DNA of 36,781 nucleotides from Arsenicicoccus bolidensis DSM 15745 (lineage in GTDB: Bacteria; Actinomycetota; Actinomycetes; Actinomycetales; Dermatophilaceae), in assembly GCF_000426385.1 (NCBI RefSeq), contig NZ_AUFG01000038.1, positions 1-36,781 of the forward strand. The letters are read 5' to 3'. This document shows, piece after piece, positions 7,741 to 18,281 of this stretch. Within the stretch, counting starts at the first letter, position 1, and each line of letters starts with the position of its first letter. The notes beneath the pieces were generated by a model that searched no databases, had not been told where the DNA came from, and worked only from the letters and a program-made list of their open reading frames with translations. The position numbers and the translations under genes are program-made.

Positions 7741-8673
7741 ATGGGACTGTTCAAGAGGCAGCAGCCACGTCACGCACGACAGCAGACGGAGCCGGTGGTC
7801 GAGGCCGGCGACCCGCGCGAGACGGCGGCCACGCACGAGACGGTGGCCACGCACGAGACGGTGGCCACCCGGGAGGTCCGCGCGCCGGCATACGAGCAGC
7901 GGGCGGTCCAGGGCGAGGTCGCCGCCTCGACGCGGGGCCTGGCCAAGGTCTATGGGCAGGGCGACGCCCGGGTGGTCGCGCTCGGGGGCGTCGACATCGC
8001 GTTCGAGAAGGGGCGGTTCACCGCCGTCATGGGACCGTCGGGGTCCGGCAAGTCGACCCTGATGCACTGCGCGGCCGGGCTGGACGCGCCGACCGCCGGG
8101 CAGGTCTTCGTCGGGGACACCGAGATCGGCGGCCTCAAGGACAAGGACCTGACCGAGCTGCGGCGCGACCGCATCGGCTTCGTCTTCCAGGCCTTCAACC
8201 TCATCCCGACCCTGACGGCGGAGGAGAACATCCTGCTCCCGCTGTCGATCGCCGGGCGCAAGCCGGACCCGGAGTGGTACGACACCGTCATCGACACCGT
8301 CGGGCTTCGAGACCGGCTGCGGCACAAGCCGTCCGAGCTGTCCGGCGGCCAGCAGCAGCGCGTCGCCTGCGCCCGCGCGCTGGCCAGCAAGCCCCAGATC
8401 ATCTTCGCCGACGAGCCCACCGGCAACCTCGACTCCCGCTCCGGGGCCGAGATCCTCGGCTTCCTGCGGCGCAGCGTCGACGAGTTCGGTCAGACGATCG
8501 TCATGGTCACCCACGACCCCGTGGCCGCGGCCTACTGCGACCGCGTCGTCTTCCTCGCCGACGGCGAGCTCGTCGACGAGCTGCAGAGCCCGACCCGCGA
8601 GGACGTGCTCGACACCATGGCCCACCTGGACGAGCTGGTCCAGGGGCGCCGCCAGCCCCAGCGGGCAGGCTGA
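7741..8673 (+). CDS. ABC transporter ATP-binding protein (MacB/LolD type)
   Basis: About 310 residues. Walker A is GPSGSGKST, the Q-loop lies in VFQAFNLIP, the signature is LSGGQQQR, Walker B is IIFADEPTGNLD and the switch His is in VTHD, so the ATPase is intact. The LIPTLTAEEN and DEPTGNLDSRSG segments are typical of ATPases paired with FtsX-like permeases that export lipids, peptides or drugs by mechanotransmission. An unusual N-terminal extension of about 60 residues contains three 18-bp repeats (7819-7872) coding ETAATH/ETVATH/ETVATR. GGAGGGG at 7725-7731 is 9 nt before the ATG at 7741 but touches the ATG at 7732, so 7741 is preferred. The permease gene follows after 6 nt. Confidence 0.94.
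   Translation: MGLFKRQQPRHARQQTEPVVEAGDPRETAATHETVATHETVATREVRAPAYEQRAVQGEVAASTRGLAKVYGQGDARVVALGGVDIAFEKGRFTAVMGPSGSGKSTLMHCAAGLDAPTAGQVFVGDTEIGGLKDKDLTELRRDRIGFVFQAFNLIPTLTAEENILLPLSIAGRKPDPEWYDTVIDTVGLRDRLRHKPSELSGGQQQRVACARALASKPQIIFADEPTGNLDSRSGAEILGFLRRSVDEFGQTIVMVTHDPVAAAYCDRVVFLADGELVDELQSPTREDVLDTMAHLDELVQGRRQPQRAG
7819..7872 (+). repeat. 18-bp in-frame tandem repeat, three copies
   Basis: Units start at 7819, 7837 and 7855, each coding six residues of the pattern E-T-A/V-A-T-H/R. They lie in the non-conserved N-terminal tail of the ABC ATPase, where copy number could vary between strains. Confidence 0.85.
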
Positions 8674-8679
8674 CCCGCC

Positions 8680-11229
8680 ATGCTCCGCACATCGTGGAAG
8701 TCCCTGATGGGCCGCAAGCTGCGGCTCCTCATGAGCGCCTTCGCCATCGTCCTCGGGGTGTCCTTCGTCAGCGGCTCCCTGATCTTCACCGACATGCTCG
8801 GCAGCACCTTCAACGGCATCATGAACGGCACCGTCGCCGACGTGAACGTCCAGCCCAAGGGCTCGTCGGCCGGGGGCGCGACGGCCGGGTCCCGCAGCGT
8901 CCTCACCCGCGCCCAGATCGACCGGATCGGCCAGGTGGAGGGCGTCCGGTCGTCCGTGGGCGCCATCACCGTCACCGACGCCTACCTCGTCGGCAAGAAC
9001 GGCAAGGTCCTCGCCACCGTGGGGCCGCCGTCCATCGGCGGCAACGTCATCACCGAGCCGGCCTTCGGCGGCCAGCAGGGCATGGTCGTCAAGAGCGGAC
9101 GGACGCCCCAGCGGGAGGGTGAGGTCGCGATCGACCCCGCCTCCCTCGAGAAGTCCGGCTACCGGTTGGGCGACACCATCGCCATCGCCAGCTCGGGGGC
9201 CGAGCCCACCATGCGGGCGACCATCGTCGGGACGGTCCTGTGGGGCTCCAAGGGGTCCACGGCGGGCGCGACCTACGCGATGTTCGACGACCGGACCGCG
9301 CAGCAGCAGTGGATGGGCGGCAAGGACGCCTACCAGGCGGCCTGGGTCACGGCCGAGCCCGGGCAGGACGTCGACGCCCTGGCCGAGCGGGTCCGCGCCC
9401 TGACGCCGGCCGGCTACGAGACCCTGACGGGCGCCGAGCTGGCCAAGAAGAGCGAGGACCAGGTCGGGCAGGCGCTGTCGTTCATCTCGACCTTCCTGCT
9501 CGTCTTCGCCGGCATCGCCCTCGTCGTCGGGTCCTTCCTCATCGTCAACACCTTCTCGATCCTCGTCGCGCAGCGCTCCCGCGAGCTGGCGCTCCTGCGG
9601 GCCATGGGGGCGAGCCGGCCGCAGGTGCGCCGGGCCGTGCTCTTCGAGGCGTTCGTCGTCGGGCTCGTCGGCGCCACCCTCGGGCTGCTGCTCGGCCTGG
9701 GGATCGCCCAGGGCATCTCGGCGATGTTCTCGACGTTCGGCCTCGACATGGGGTCCACCCCACCTCGGCTCACGCTGCAGGCGGTGGCGGCGTCATACGT
9801 CGTGGGTCTGCTCGTGACGATGCTCGCGGCCTATGTCCCGGCCCGCAAGGCGTCCTCGGTGCCCCCGGTCGCCGCCATGACCGGTGACGCGCTGACCGGC
9901 CGGTCCGACCTCGGACGACGGCTGGCCATCGGCCTGACCCTGACCGGCCTGGGCGTCGCCGGGCTGCTCGCCGGGCTCTTCTGGGAGGACGCCCCCGGGC
10001 GCACGTGGTGGATCGGGGCCGGCGCGCTCCTGACGCTGCTCGGCGTGGCCTTCACCTCGCCGGTGCTGGGCAAGCCGGTCCTGTGGGGCCTCGGCCGGGT
10101 CTACCGCGGGATGTTCGGCCAGGTCGGAGCGCTCGCCGAGACCAACGCCACCCGCAACCCACGCCGCACGGCCGCCACCGCCTCGGCCCTGATGATCGGC
10201 CTGACCCTCGTGACCACGATGGCGGTGCTCGGCCAGTCGGCCAAGACCTCGCTGACGGGCATCATCGAGGGCGGGCTCCGCGGGGACTACATGTACTCCA
10301 ACCCGGCCTTCCAGCCCTTCTCGCCCGCCATCGCCGACCAGGCGGCCAAGGTCGACGGGGTGGCCAGTGTGCACCGCATGCGGATGGCGTTCGGGACGCT
10401 CGGGGGCGAGCAGACGATCCTGGGAGCGATGGCGCCGAGCGACTTCGACAAGATCTTCAAGCAGGAGGCCGGCCGGGGCTCGCTCGCGGACTTCCGCAAG
10501 GGCACGGTCATGGTGCCCGAGAAGATGGCGACCGACAAGGGCTGGGCGCTCGGGCAGAAGGTCGACGTCGCGCTCCCCAGCGGGCCGCTGCCCCTGACCC
10601 TCGCGATGACCTACCAGCAGGACGAGGGGATGGACGGCGGGCTCTACACCACCCTAGACACCCTCGCGGACGCCGGGGTGCCGGCGACCGACATGCGCGT
10701 GGTGGTGGACGTGGCGGGCGGCGCCGACAAGGCCAAGGTCCGTCAGCAGCTGGAGACCATCGTCAAGGACCTGCCCATGGTGACCGTCAAGGACAACCAG
10801 GAGTTCGCCAAGACCCAGACGGGGCAGATCGACCTGCTGCTCAACATGATCTACGCCCTGCTCGGGCTGGCGATCGTCATCGCCGTGCTCGGCATCGTCA
10901 ACACGCTCGCCCTGTCCGTCATCGAGCGGACGCGCGAGATAGGGCTGCTGCGGGCGATCGGCCTGCGGCGGGGACAGCTGGGGCGGATGATCCGGCTCGA
11001 GTCGGTGGCGATCGCGCTGCTCGGCTCGGTGCTCGGTCTCGGCATGGGGCTGCTCTTCGGCTTCGCGCTGGTCCGGGCGCTCGAGGGCGACGGGCTGGCC
11101 CTGCACGTGCCGTGGGTGCAGCTGCTGGCGTTCCTCGTCGTCGCGGGGATCGTGGGGGTGCTGGCCGCGCTGTGGCCGGCCCACCGCGCCGCGCGGATGG
11201 ACGTGCTGCGGGCGATCCAGACCGAGTGA
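8680..11229 (+). CDS. FtsX-like/MacB-type ABC transporter permease
   Basis: 849 residues with two FtsX domains. A first transmembrane helix near residues 15-37 is followed by an extracytoplasmic domain to about 260. Three helices surround the conserved stretch SILVAQRSRELALLRAMGASRPQVRR (about 287-312). A central pair of helices follows, then a second extracytoplasmic domain and a second FtsX module with NTLALSVIERTREIGLLRAIGLRRGQLGRMI and a C-terminal helix ending LWPAHRAARMDVLRAIQTE. It would form the membrane part of the exporter with the preceding ATPase, only 6 nt away. The substrate is unknown; in actinobacteria such systems are often linked to envelope stress or peptide/drug export. 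Regulation probably comes from the palindromes at 7614-7650. Confidence 0.94.
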   Translation: MLRTSWKSLMGRKLRLLMSAFAIVLGVSFVSGSLIFTDMLGSTFNGIMNGTVADVNVQPKGSSAGGATAGSRSVLTRAQIDRIGQVEGVRSSVGAITVTDAYLVGKNGKVLATVGPPSIGGNVITEPAFGGQQGMVVKSGRTPQREGEVAIDPASLEKSGYRLGDTIAIASSGAEPTMRATIVGTVLWGSKGSTAGATYAMFDDRTAQQQWMGGKDAYQAAWVTAEPGQDVDALAERVRALTPAGYETLTGAELAKKSEDQVGQALSFISTFLLVFAGIALVVGSFLIVNTFSILVAQRSRELALLRAMGASRPQVRRAVLFEAFVVGLVGATLGLLLGLGIAQGISAMFSTFGLDMGSTPPRLTLQAVAASYVVGLLVTMLAAYVPARKASSVPPVAAMTGDALTGRSDLGRRLAIGLTLTGLGVAGLLAGLFWEDAPGRTWWIGAGALLTLLGVAFTSPVLGKPVLWGLGRVYRGMFGQVGALAETNATRNPRRTAATASALMIGLTLVTTMAVLGQSAKTSLTGIIEGGLRGDYMYSNPAFQPFSPAIADQAAKVDGVASVHRMRMAFGTLGGEQTILGAMAPSDFDKIFKQEAGRGSLADFRKGTVMVPEKMATDKGWALGQKVDVALPSGPLPLTLAMTYQQDEGMDGGLYTTLDTLADAGVPATDMRVVVDVAGGADKAKVRQQLETIVKDLPMVTVKDNQEFAKTQTGQIDLLLNMIYALLGLAIVIAVLGIVNTLALSVIERTREIGLLRAIGLRRGQLGRMIRLESVAIALLGSVLGLGMGLLFGFALVRALEGDGLALHVPWVQLLAFLVVAGIVGVLAALWPAHRAARMDVLRAIQTE

Positions 11230-11302
11230 GCGGCGGCCATGTGGGTGATCAGGGGCGCGGCACGAATGACATGCGTGTGATTCGGCCGCTACCCTGAGGC
11301 TC

Positions 11303-11596
11303 ATGAGCGCCGCACTGCACCCCACGTCGGCCGAGCGTCCCGTCGCCTCCCTCAGCGACCGGGAGCGCGAGATCCTCGCGTTCGAGCGCCAGTGGTGGAA
11401 GTACGAAGGCGCCAAGGAGCAGTCCGTCAAGGAGCTGTTCGACATGAGCGCGACGCGCTACTACCAGGTGCTCAACGCCCTGATCGACACGCAGGCGGCC
11501 CTGGAGCACGATCCCATGCTCGTCAAGCGGCTGCGGCGCATGCGCGCCCAGCGGCAGCGCGCCAGGTCAGCACGCCGGCTCGGCGTCCAGCTCTGA
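11303..11596 (+). CDS. DUF3263-domain protein
   Basis: 97 residues of the actinobacterial DUF3263 family, seen in LSDREREILAFERQWWKYEGAKEQSVKELFDMSATRYYQVLN. The composition, a basic helical C-terminus and an SATRYYQVLN segment resembling a recognition helix, suggests a small DNA-binding protein, but its function has not been established as far as I know. In many actinobacteria it is followed by a LytR_C protein; here it stands alone between the ABC exporter and a P1 peptidase and is closed by a strong hairpin. Confidence 0.88.
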   Translation: MSAALHPTSAERPVASLSDREREILAFERQWWKYEGAKEQSVKELFDMSATRYYQVLNALIDTQAALEHDPMLVKRLRRMRAQRQRARSARRLGVQL

Positions 11597-11612
11597 CCCC
11601 CACAGACCCGTA

Positions 11613-11641
11613 GGCCCCCGTCCTCGCACAGGACGGGGGCC
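11613..11641 (+). terminator. Strong GC hairpin terminator after DUF3263
   Basis: GGCCCCCGTCCT (11613-11624) pairs perfectly with AGGACGGGGGCC (11630-11641) around a 5-nt loop, 17 nt past the stop codon. No T-tract follows. Confidence 0.8.
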
Positions 11642-11677
11642 ATCGGCATCCCGGGGGCCGGGAGTAGATTCGCGGGC

Positions 11678-12739
11678 ATGCGCACCGGACCCACCAACAC
11701 CCTCGTCGACGTCGCCGGGTTCCGGGTCGGTCACGCGACCCGGGACGAGACGGGCTGGCTGACCGGGACCACCGTCGTGCTCCCGCCGGATGGCGGCTGC
11801 GTCGCCGGCGTGGACGTGCGCGGCGCGGCCCCCGGGACCCGCGAGACCGACCTGCTCGACCCGCGCAACCTGGTCGACCGGGTCGACGCCGTGGTCCTGT
11901 CCGGCGGTTCGGCCCTCGGGCTCGCCTCGGTCGACGGCGTCGTCCAGGGGCTGCTGGAGGACGGCATCGGGTGGCCCATGGGCTCGCACGGGCAGGTCGT
12001 GCCCATCGTCCCCGCAGCGGTCGTCTTCGACCTCGGGCGGGGCGGCGAGTGGCGGCACCACCCCGGCTTCCGGGACGGTCAGGCCGCGTATGCCGATGCG
12101 CGCGACTCGGGTGCGCGGCCGGTGCCGATGGGCGCCGTCGGCGGCGGGACGGGGGCCAAGGTCGGCGGCTTCAAGGGCGGCGTGGGCTCGGCGTCCTGCG
12201 TGCTCGACGACGGTGTCACGGTGGCCGCCCTGTGCGTGGTCAACGCCATCGGGTCCGCGGTGGACGAGACCACCGGCGAGCTGTGGGGCGCCCGTCACGA
12301 GCTCGACGACGAGCTCGCCGGCCTGATGCCGCCGTCGGCGCAGGAGGTCGCCGCCGCGCGCACAGTGGCCGCCGGCCTGCCCGAGCGGTTCGCGGGGATG
12401 CCGGGCATGGCGACGACCATCGGCGTGGTCGCCACGGACGCACGGCTCAGCAAGGCGCAGTGCCACAAGATGGCGGGCGTGGCCCACGACGGGCTGGCGC
12501 GGGCGCTCAAGCCGGTGCACACCTACTTCGACGGGGACACGCTCTTCGCCCTCGCCTCGGGGGGGCACGAGCGCGAGCTCTCCCTGCCGGAGCTGGCCCT
12601 CGTCCAGGAGGCGGGAGCGGACTGTGTGACGCGCGCCGTGATGCACGCCGTGCTCGCGGCCGACTCGGTCGACCGCAGGGCCGACGGCGGCGCGGCTTGG
12701 CGCTCCTACCGCGCAGCCTTCCCCTCGGCATACGGCTGA
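11678..12739 (+). CDS. P1/DmpA-family (S58) self-cleaving aminopeptidase
   Basis: 353 residues. Family S58/P1 proteins are N-terminal-nucleophile hydrolases that cut themselves before a Ser or Thr to make two chains. The expected cleavage region is ATTIGVVATDA near residues 245-255, with Thr246 the likely nucleophile. Other family strings are NTLVDVAGFRVGHAT, DAVVLSGGSALGLASVDGV, MGAVGGGTGAKVGGFKGGVG and ALCVVNAIGSAV. The product probably trims amino acids or amides from peptides in the cytoplasm, as no signal peptide is seen. The ATG at 11678 opens directly into the conserved N-terminus. It stands alone after a terminator, with an uncharacterised gene 51 nt downstream on the same strand. Confidence 0.92.
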   Translation: MRTGPTNTLVDVAGFRVGHATRDETGWLTGTTVVLPPDGGCVAGVDVRGAAPGTRETDLLDPRNLVDRVDAVVLSGGSALGLASVDGVVQGLLEDGIGWPMGSHGQVVPIVPAAVVFDLGRGGEWRHHPGFRDGQAAYADARDSGARPVPMGAVGGGTGAKVGGFKGGVGSASCVLDDGVTVAALCVVNAIGSAVDETTGELWGARHELDDELAGLMPPSAQEVAAARTVAAGLPERFAGMPGMATTIGVVATDARLSKAQCHKMAGVAHDGLARALKPVHTYFDGDTLFALASGGHERELSLPELALVQEAGADCVTRAVMHAVLAADSVDRRADGGAAWRSYRAAFPSAYG

Positions 12740-12790
12740 CCGATCGAGGGACTGACCGGCCCGGCCGCCCGAGTCTGGGAGAGTGGTCGT

Positions 12791-13228
12791 ATGACGGAGC
12801 AGTGGGACACGCCGGACAAGCTCGCCGCCATGGGCGACGCCACCGAGGCCACCGTGCCCGGGTGGCGTCGGCCGGCCCTGTGGGCGGTGGGGATCAGCGC
12901 GGCCTCGTCGGAACCGGAGTGGGAGTTCCCGTGCGTCAACCGCGGCGCGGGCTACCTGCCCGCGGTGGTGCTCGGCCGGCTGGTGCGGCACAGCCGGACG
13001 ACCGAGACGCTGCCGGTGTCGGCGGAGGTGCTGCGCCGGGCCGTCGACGACCTGTCGCCGGCCGAGGCCTGCACCTCGGTCGACCACCCCAACCTCGTGG
13101 CGTGGCGGTGGCTGCTGGGCGAGATCGAGTCCAACCCCGCGCGGGACCTGGTCGTGGTCTACGTCGACGACCTGGACGACCCCGTGAGCAGCGAGGCCGA
13201 CGGCGAGCTGAGGGCCGCGGCCTCCTGA
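12791..13228 (+). CDS. Uncharacterised 145-residue protein
   Basis: I do not recognise the family. The protein is soluble, acidic and without signal peptide or membrane helix. It is notably rich in Trp early on (WDTP, GWRRPALWAVG, EPEWEFPCVN), has a mid-section GYLPAVVLGRLVRHSRTT and a hydrophobic strand DLVVVYVDDLDD near the end. Codon use matches its neighbours, with strong GC bias at third positions, which supports real coding. It follows the P1 peptidase by 51 nt and might be co-transcribed. Confidence 0.7.
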   Translation: MTEQWDTPDKLAAMGDATEATVPGWRRPALWAVGISAASSEPEWEFPCVNRGAGYLPAVVLGRLVRHSRTTETLPVSAEVLRRAVDDLSPAEACTSVDHPNLVAWRWLLGEIESNPARDLVVVYVDDLDDPVSSEADGELRAAAS

Positions 13229-13348
13229 CAACCGGCCTGACAGGACCCGAGCGGCCCGCCGACGCAGGTCACGCTGGGTCGATCGGCGTCACGGACGCGA
13301 TTTCTTCAGACGCGGAGGGTAACGCTCGTCATACTTGATGCAGAGGAC

Positions 13349-15102
13349 GTGCCGGCGCCCGCTCGTCGAAGGCTCCGCGAGGCGATGGCCGGGAGCCGTC
13401 AGCAGGAGGAATACTTCCGCAGCCTCGTCCAGGACTCGCAGGACGTGATCATGATCTGCGACGGGCGTGGGGTGCTGGAGTACGTCTCACCCGTCGCCGA
13501 GCGGGTGATCGGGACCGAGGAGGCCCTCCGCAGCGTCGACGACCCGCGGTCCTCGACGCTGGCCGAGGTGCTGCTCGTCGATCCCACCGTCGTCACGGAA
13601 GCGCTGCGCCTGGCGAAGGACGAGGGGTCCGCGTTGTTCGACGTCCAGACCGACGGTCGGGTCCTCGAGACCTCGGTCGCCCCGCGTCCCGACGGGTTCG
13701 TGGTCGCCGTGCGCGACGTCACCGCGCGGGTAAGCTGTGCGAGCGGCTGCACGCGCTCGCCTACAACGACACCCTGATCGGGCTCGCCAACCGTCCCCAG
13801 CTGCTGGAGCGCCTCGGTGAGCTGCTGGACGACCCGGTGGAGCGCTCCGAGGTCGCCCTGATCTTCGTCGACCTCGACCGGTTCAAGCAGGTCAACGACT
13901 CCAGCGGGCACCACGCCGGCGACGCCCTCCTGCGCGAGGTCGCCGCGCGGATCACCGGCGTGACCGGGCCCGGGCGCCTGCTCGCCCGCCTCGGCGGGGA
14001 CGAGTTCGCCGTGGTGGCGTCGGCCGGCATCGAGGAGGCGACGGAGCTGGCCGGTCACGTGCACGACGCCCTCGCTCGGCCGTACGGCCTCCTGGACCGG
14101 GTGCACCAGGTCGGCGCGTCGATCGGCGTCGCGGTGGCGGAGCCGGGGGAGCCCCGCCTCGCCCCGGAGGAGCTCCTGTAGCGGGCGGACCTCGCGATGT
14201 ATGCCGCGAAGCAGGCGCACGAGGCCTGGCGTGCCTACGACCCCGGCATGCGGGCCGCCGTGGAGCGCCGCGCCGACGCCGACCACGAGATCACGAGGGC
14301 CTGGGGAGCTGACTCCGTCCGCCTCTACCTGCAGCCCATCGTGCGCACGCACGACCTCACGGTGCACTCGGTGGAGGCGCTGCTGCGGTGGGTGGGTGCC
14401 GACGGTCGGGTCGTCGGCCCCGCGACCGTGCTGGACTACGCCACCCGCACCGGGCAGATGACGCGCCTCACCCAGTGGGTCGTCTCGGGCACCGTGGAGT
14501 CCCTGAGGCGCATCGGGTCTGGTGGTGTCCCGGTCTCGATCAACCTGCCCACCGCGCTGCTGGACGTCGAGGACGTGGCGCCGAGGCTCGAGGACACGCT
14601 GCGTCGGGGCGGGCTCCGACCCGCCGACGTGCACCTCGAGCTCACCGAGGAGGCGATGGTCGATCGCGGCCCTCGGTCCGCGGAGACGATGCAGAACCTG
14701 CGTGCCCGGGGTTTCCGGGTCTACGTCGACGACTTCGGGACCGGTTACTCGTCACTGAGCTATCTCGTCCACCTGCCGATCGACGGGATCAAGATCGACC
14801 GTGCGTTCGTGCGGGACCTGCCCACCTCCGTCGCGGCCCGGTCCATCGTCCGCGCGCTCGTGGCCGTCTCCGAGGAGCTGGGGGTCGAGCTCCTCGCCGA
14901 GGGCGTCGAGACGGGGGCGGAGGCCGCGTGGGTCGAGCGACTCGGGGTCCCCCTGGCCCAGGGCTTCTGGTATGCCCGCCCCGCCGACGCCGCGCGGCTC
15001 CCCAGCCTGCGGGAGCTGGCGTCCTGGGGGTCGTTCATGGGCGCCGGAGGCGTCCGGCATACGACACCATCGTCATTTGCACTCGGGGGTGCCGAGTGCT
15101 AA
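13349..15102 (+). pseudogene. PAS-GGDEF-EAL cyclic-di-GMP enzyme broken by a frameshift and an amber codon
   Basis: A PAS domain (SLVQDSQDVIMICDGRGVLEYVSP) lies in one frame up to about 13730. One missing base near 13730-13732 moves the rest to another frame. There a GGDEF domain reads KLCERLHALAYNDTLIGLANR, IFVDLDRFKQVND and RLGGDEFAVV. It meets TAG at 14179, where family members normally have a residue before RADLAMYAAK; a CAG-to-TAG change is the simplest explanation. The same frame continues through a full EAL domain (VEALLRW, HLELTEEAMVD, DDFGTGYSSLSYL, KIDRAFV, AEGVET) to 15102. All catalytic motifs survive, so decay is recent or the pieces may still be made separately; an ATG at 14197 could restart the EAL part. 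The 5' end has no convincing start and may be truncated. The last codons fall in a CIRCE operator. Confidence -1.
15076..15102. promoter_or_regulatory. CIRCE operator 1 (HrcA site)
   Basis: TTTGCACTC (15076-15084), nine bases, then GAGTGCTAA (15094-15102): eight of nine bases match the consensus TTAGCACTC in the left arm and all nine in the right arm. HrcA binds such sites to repress chaperone genes. The TAA of the right arm is also the stop codon of the upstream EAL frame. TTGCAC (15077-15082) and TAATCA (15100-15105) are 17 bp apart and could be promoter elements, but this is weak. Confidence 0.85.
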
Positions 15103-15110
15103 TCATGGTG

Positions 15111-15137
15111 TTAGCACTCTCCTAGCGAGAGTGATAA
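15111..15137. promoter_or_regulatory. CIRCE operator 2 (HrcA site)
   Basis: TTAGCACTC (15111-15119), nine bases, then GAGTGATAA (15129-15137), with one mismatch to the consensus inverted repeat. It is 8 bp from the first CIRCE and about 120 bp upstream of the groEL start. The paired arrangement indicates tight heat-shock repression by HrcA. Confidence 0.9.
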
Positions 15138-15176
15138 GAGCCCGGTCGTATGACGAGGTCCGGGGTCCCCAGGTGA

Positions 15177-16883
<1,707 letters not shown>

Positions 16884-16950
16884 CGAAGCGCGTAGGTGAG
16901 GCCTAGTCCCGAGGAACGAGGGACACGGCCGAGCCGGAGTGCGAGGAAGA

Positions 16951-17021
16951 AGCCCGATCAAGCACAGGCTTCTGACGCACGACGCAGACGGAGCCCGATC
17001 AAGCTCAGGCTTCTGACGCAC
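16951..17021 (+). repeat. Pair of 30-bp direct repeats in the groEL 3' region
   Basis: Positions 16951-16980 and 16992-17021 are identical except for one base (AGCCCGATCAAGC, A or T, CAGGCTTCTGACGCAC). The end of groEL (GGGCTTCTGACG, from 16874) shares the GGCTTCTGACG core, making three spaced copies of this 11-mer. No ORF or known element explains them. Confidence 0.85.
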
Positions 17022-17029
17022 AAGATTCC

Positions 17030-17067
17030 CGAAGGGCGGCTCACCGATCACGGTGGGCCGCCCTTCG
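17030..17067 (+). terminator. Terminator of groEL
   Basis: A 17-bp stem pairs 17030-17046 with 17051-17067 around the loop ATCA, with a single position that is a U-G wobble in RNA. It lies about 150 nt past the groEL stop, beyond the 30-bp repeats. Confidence 0.8.
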
Positions 17068-17357
17068 CGTGCGTAGCTGCTGCACATAGCAGGTCGAGCA
17101 TGAGCCGGGGTGTTGTGCCGCAACGGAATTCGACGGGGACGGGTCCCGATGTGCAGCAGTTGTGCGCGCCGCCGGGCCTCGGTGGGCGGATGCCGCGCCT
17201 GCGAGCGCGTCTTGGCGCACCAGCCGGGTCGTATGCCGGGCCGCCGGGCACGTGAGCGACGTCATGCCGTCCGAAACGTGGGTGGACGTGCGCTCCAGGG
17301 CCCGGTCGGGGGAGAGTCGTGGTCGGACCACATCGACGACACCGCAGGAGCCCCAGC
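17068..17357. other. Intergenic region before the DMT exporter
   Basis: About 290 bp with no gene I can support. It holds a perfect 11-bp inverted repeat, CTGCTGCACAT (17077-17087) against ATGTGCAGCAG (17149-17159), separated by 61 nt, and a GGGAC-x-GGGTCCC-like patch inside it. A promoter for the exporter must lie here, but none is recognisable. Confidence 0.4.
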
Positions 17358-18281
17358 ATGATGCCGCGCAAGGACACCTTCCTGGCCTGCGTGGTCATCC
17401 TCATCTGGGGCGTGAACTTCGTGGCGGCGAAGTACGGCATGGAGGTGATCCCGCCGCTGCTGTTCGCGGCGCTGCGGTTCACGCTGGTCGCGTTCCCCGC
17501 GGTGCTGTTCGTCCGGCCGCCGGGCAACGGGTGGCGGACGGTGCTGGCGTGCGGAGCGACGATGTCGGCGGGGCAGTTCGCGCTGCTCTACACCGCGATG
17601 AACCTCGGGATGCCGGCGGGGCTGGCGTCGCTGGTGCTGCAGATCCAGACGGTGTTCACGGTGACGATCGCGGCCCTGGTGCTGCGGGAGCTGCCGACGC
17701 GCTGGCAGGTGGCGGGCATCGCCATCGGGGTGCTCGGCATGGTCGTGGTGGGGTGGGAGTTCATGGTGGCGGCGCCGGTGCTGCCGTTCGTGATGACGAT
17801 CGCGGCCGCCGCGTCGTGGGGGATGGGCAACGTGCTCACCCGTCGCCGTCCGCCGCGGGACGGCTTCTCGCTGGTGGTCTGGTCGGCCCTGGTGGCGCCG
17901 CTGCCGCTGCTCGGTCTGTCGCTGTGGCTGGAGGGCTGGGAGCGGGACCTGCATGCGCTGACGCACCTGACGCTGACGTCGGTGCTGGGGCTGGCGTTCG
18001 TCACCTACGGCGCCTCGATGGCGGGCTACGGCCTGTGGAACCTGCTGCTGTCGCGCCATGCGGCGTCGACGGTGTCGCCGTGGTCGATGTTCGTGCCGGT
18101 CATCGGCACGGTCGCCGCCTACTTCTACAACGGTGAGACCCCGACGGTCCTCGGCCTGGTCGGGGCGGTGGTCATCATCGTCGGCGTGCTCATGGCCCTC
18201 GGTGTGCTCGGCCCGCGTCGACGGCCACGGTCGGACCTGCCGGACCGGGAGCACCCGGCTTCAGAGCCCGCGGGTCTCTGA
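17358..18281 (+). CDS. EamA-family (DMT superfamily) metabolite exporter
   Basis: 307 residues, the usual length for a two-EamA-repeat transporter with ten predicted membrane helices. The first repeat begins FLACVVILIWGVNFVAAKYG and the second begins near ASWGMGNVLTRRRPP. The strings PPLLFAALRFTLVAFPAVLFV and SLVLQIQTVFTVTIAALVLRELPT resemble the EamA/YdeD branch that exports O-acetylserine and cysteine, but the substrate is not certain. ATG at 17358 follows GCAGGAG with a 7-nt spacer; upstream in-frame starts lack a ribosome site. The gene is alone. Confidence 0.9.
   Translation: MMPRKDTFLACVVILIWGVNFVAAKYGMEVIPPLLFAALRFTLVAFPAVLFVRPPGNGWRTVLACGATMSAGQFALLYTAMNLGMPAGLASLVLQIQTVFTVTIAALVLRELPTRWQVAGIAIGVLGMVVVGWEFMVAAPVLPFVMTIAAAASWGMGNVLTRRRPPRDGFSLVVWSALVAPLPLLGLSLWLEGWERDLHALTHLTLTSVLGLAFVTYGASMAGYGLWNLLLSRHAASTVSPWSMFVPVIGTVAAYFYNGETPTVLGLVGAVVIIVGVLMALGVLGPRRRPRSDLPDREHPASEPAGL

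Noticed and set aside
14179-14181. TAG as a recoded (pyrrolysine) codon
   Set aside because: No pylT or pylS is visible, actinobacteria rarely use it, and the same gene has a second lesion, so a nonsense mutation is simpler.
17077-17159. 11-bp inverted repeat as ends of an insertion element
   Set aside because: The enclosed 61 nt carry no gene and no target duplication is visible; it may be chance or a weak structure.
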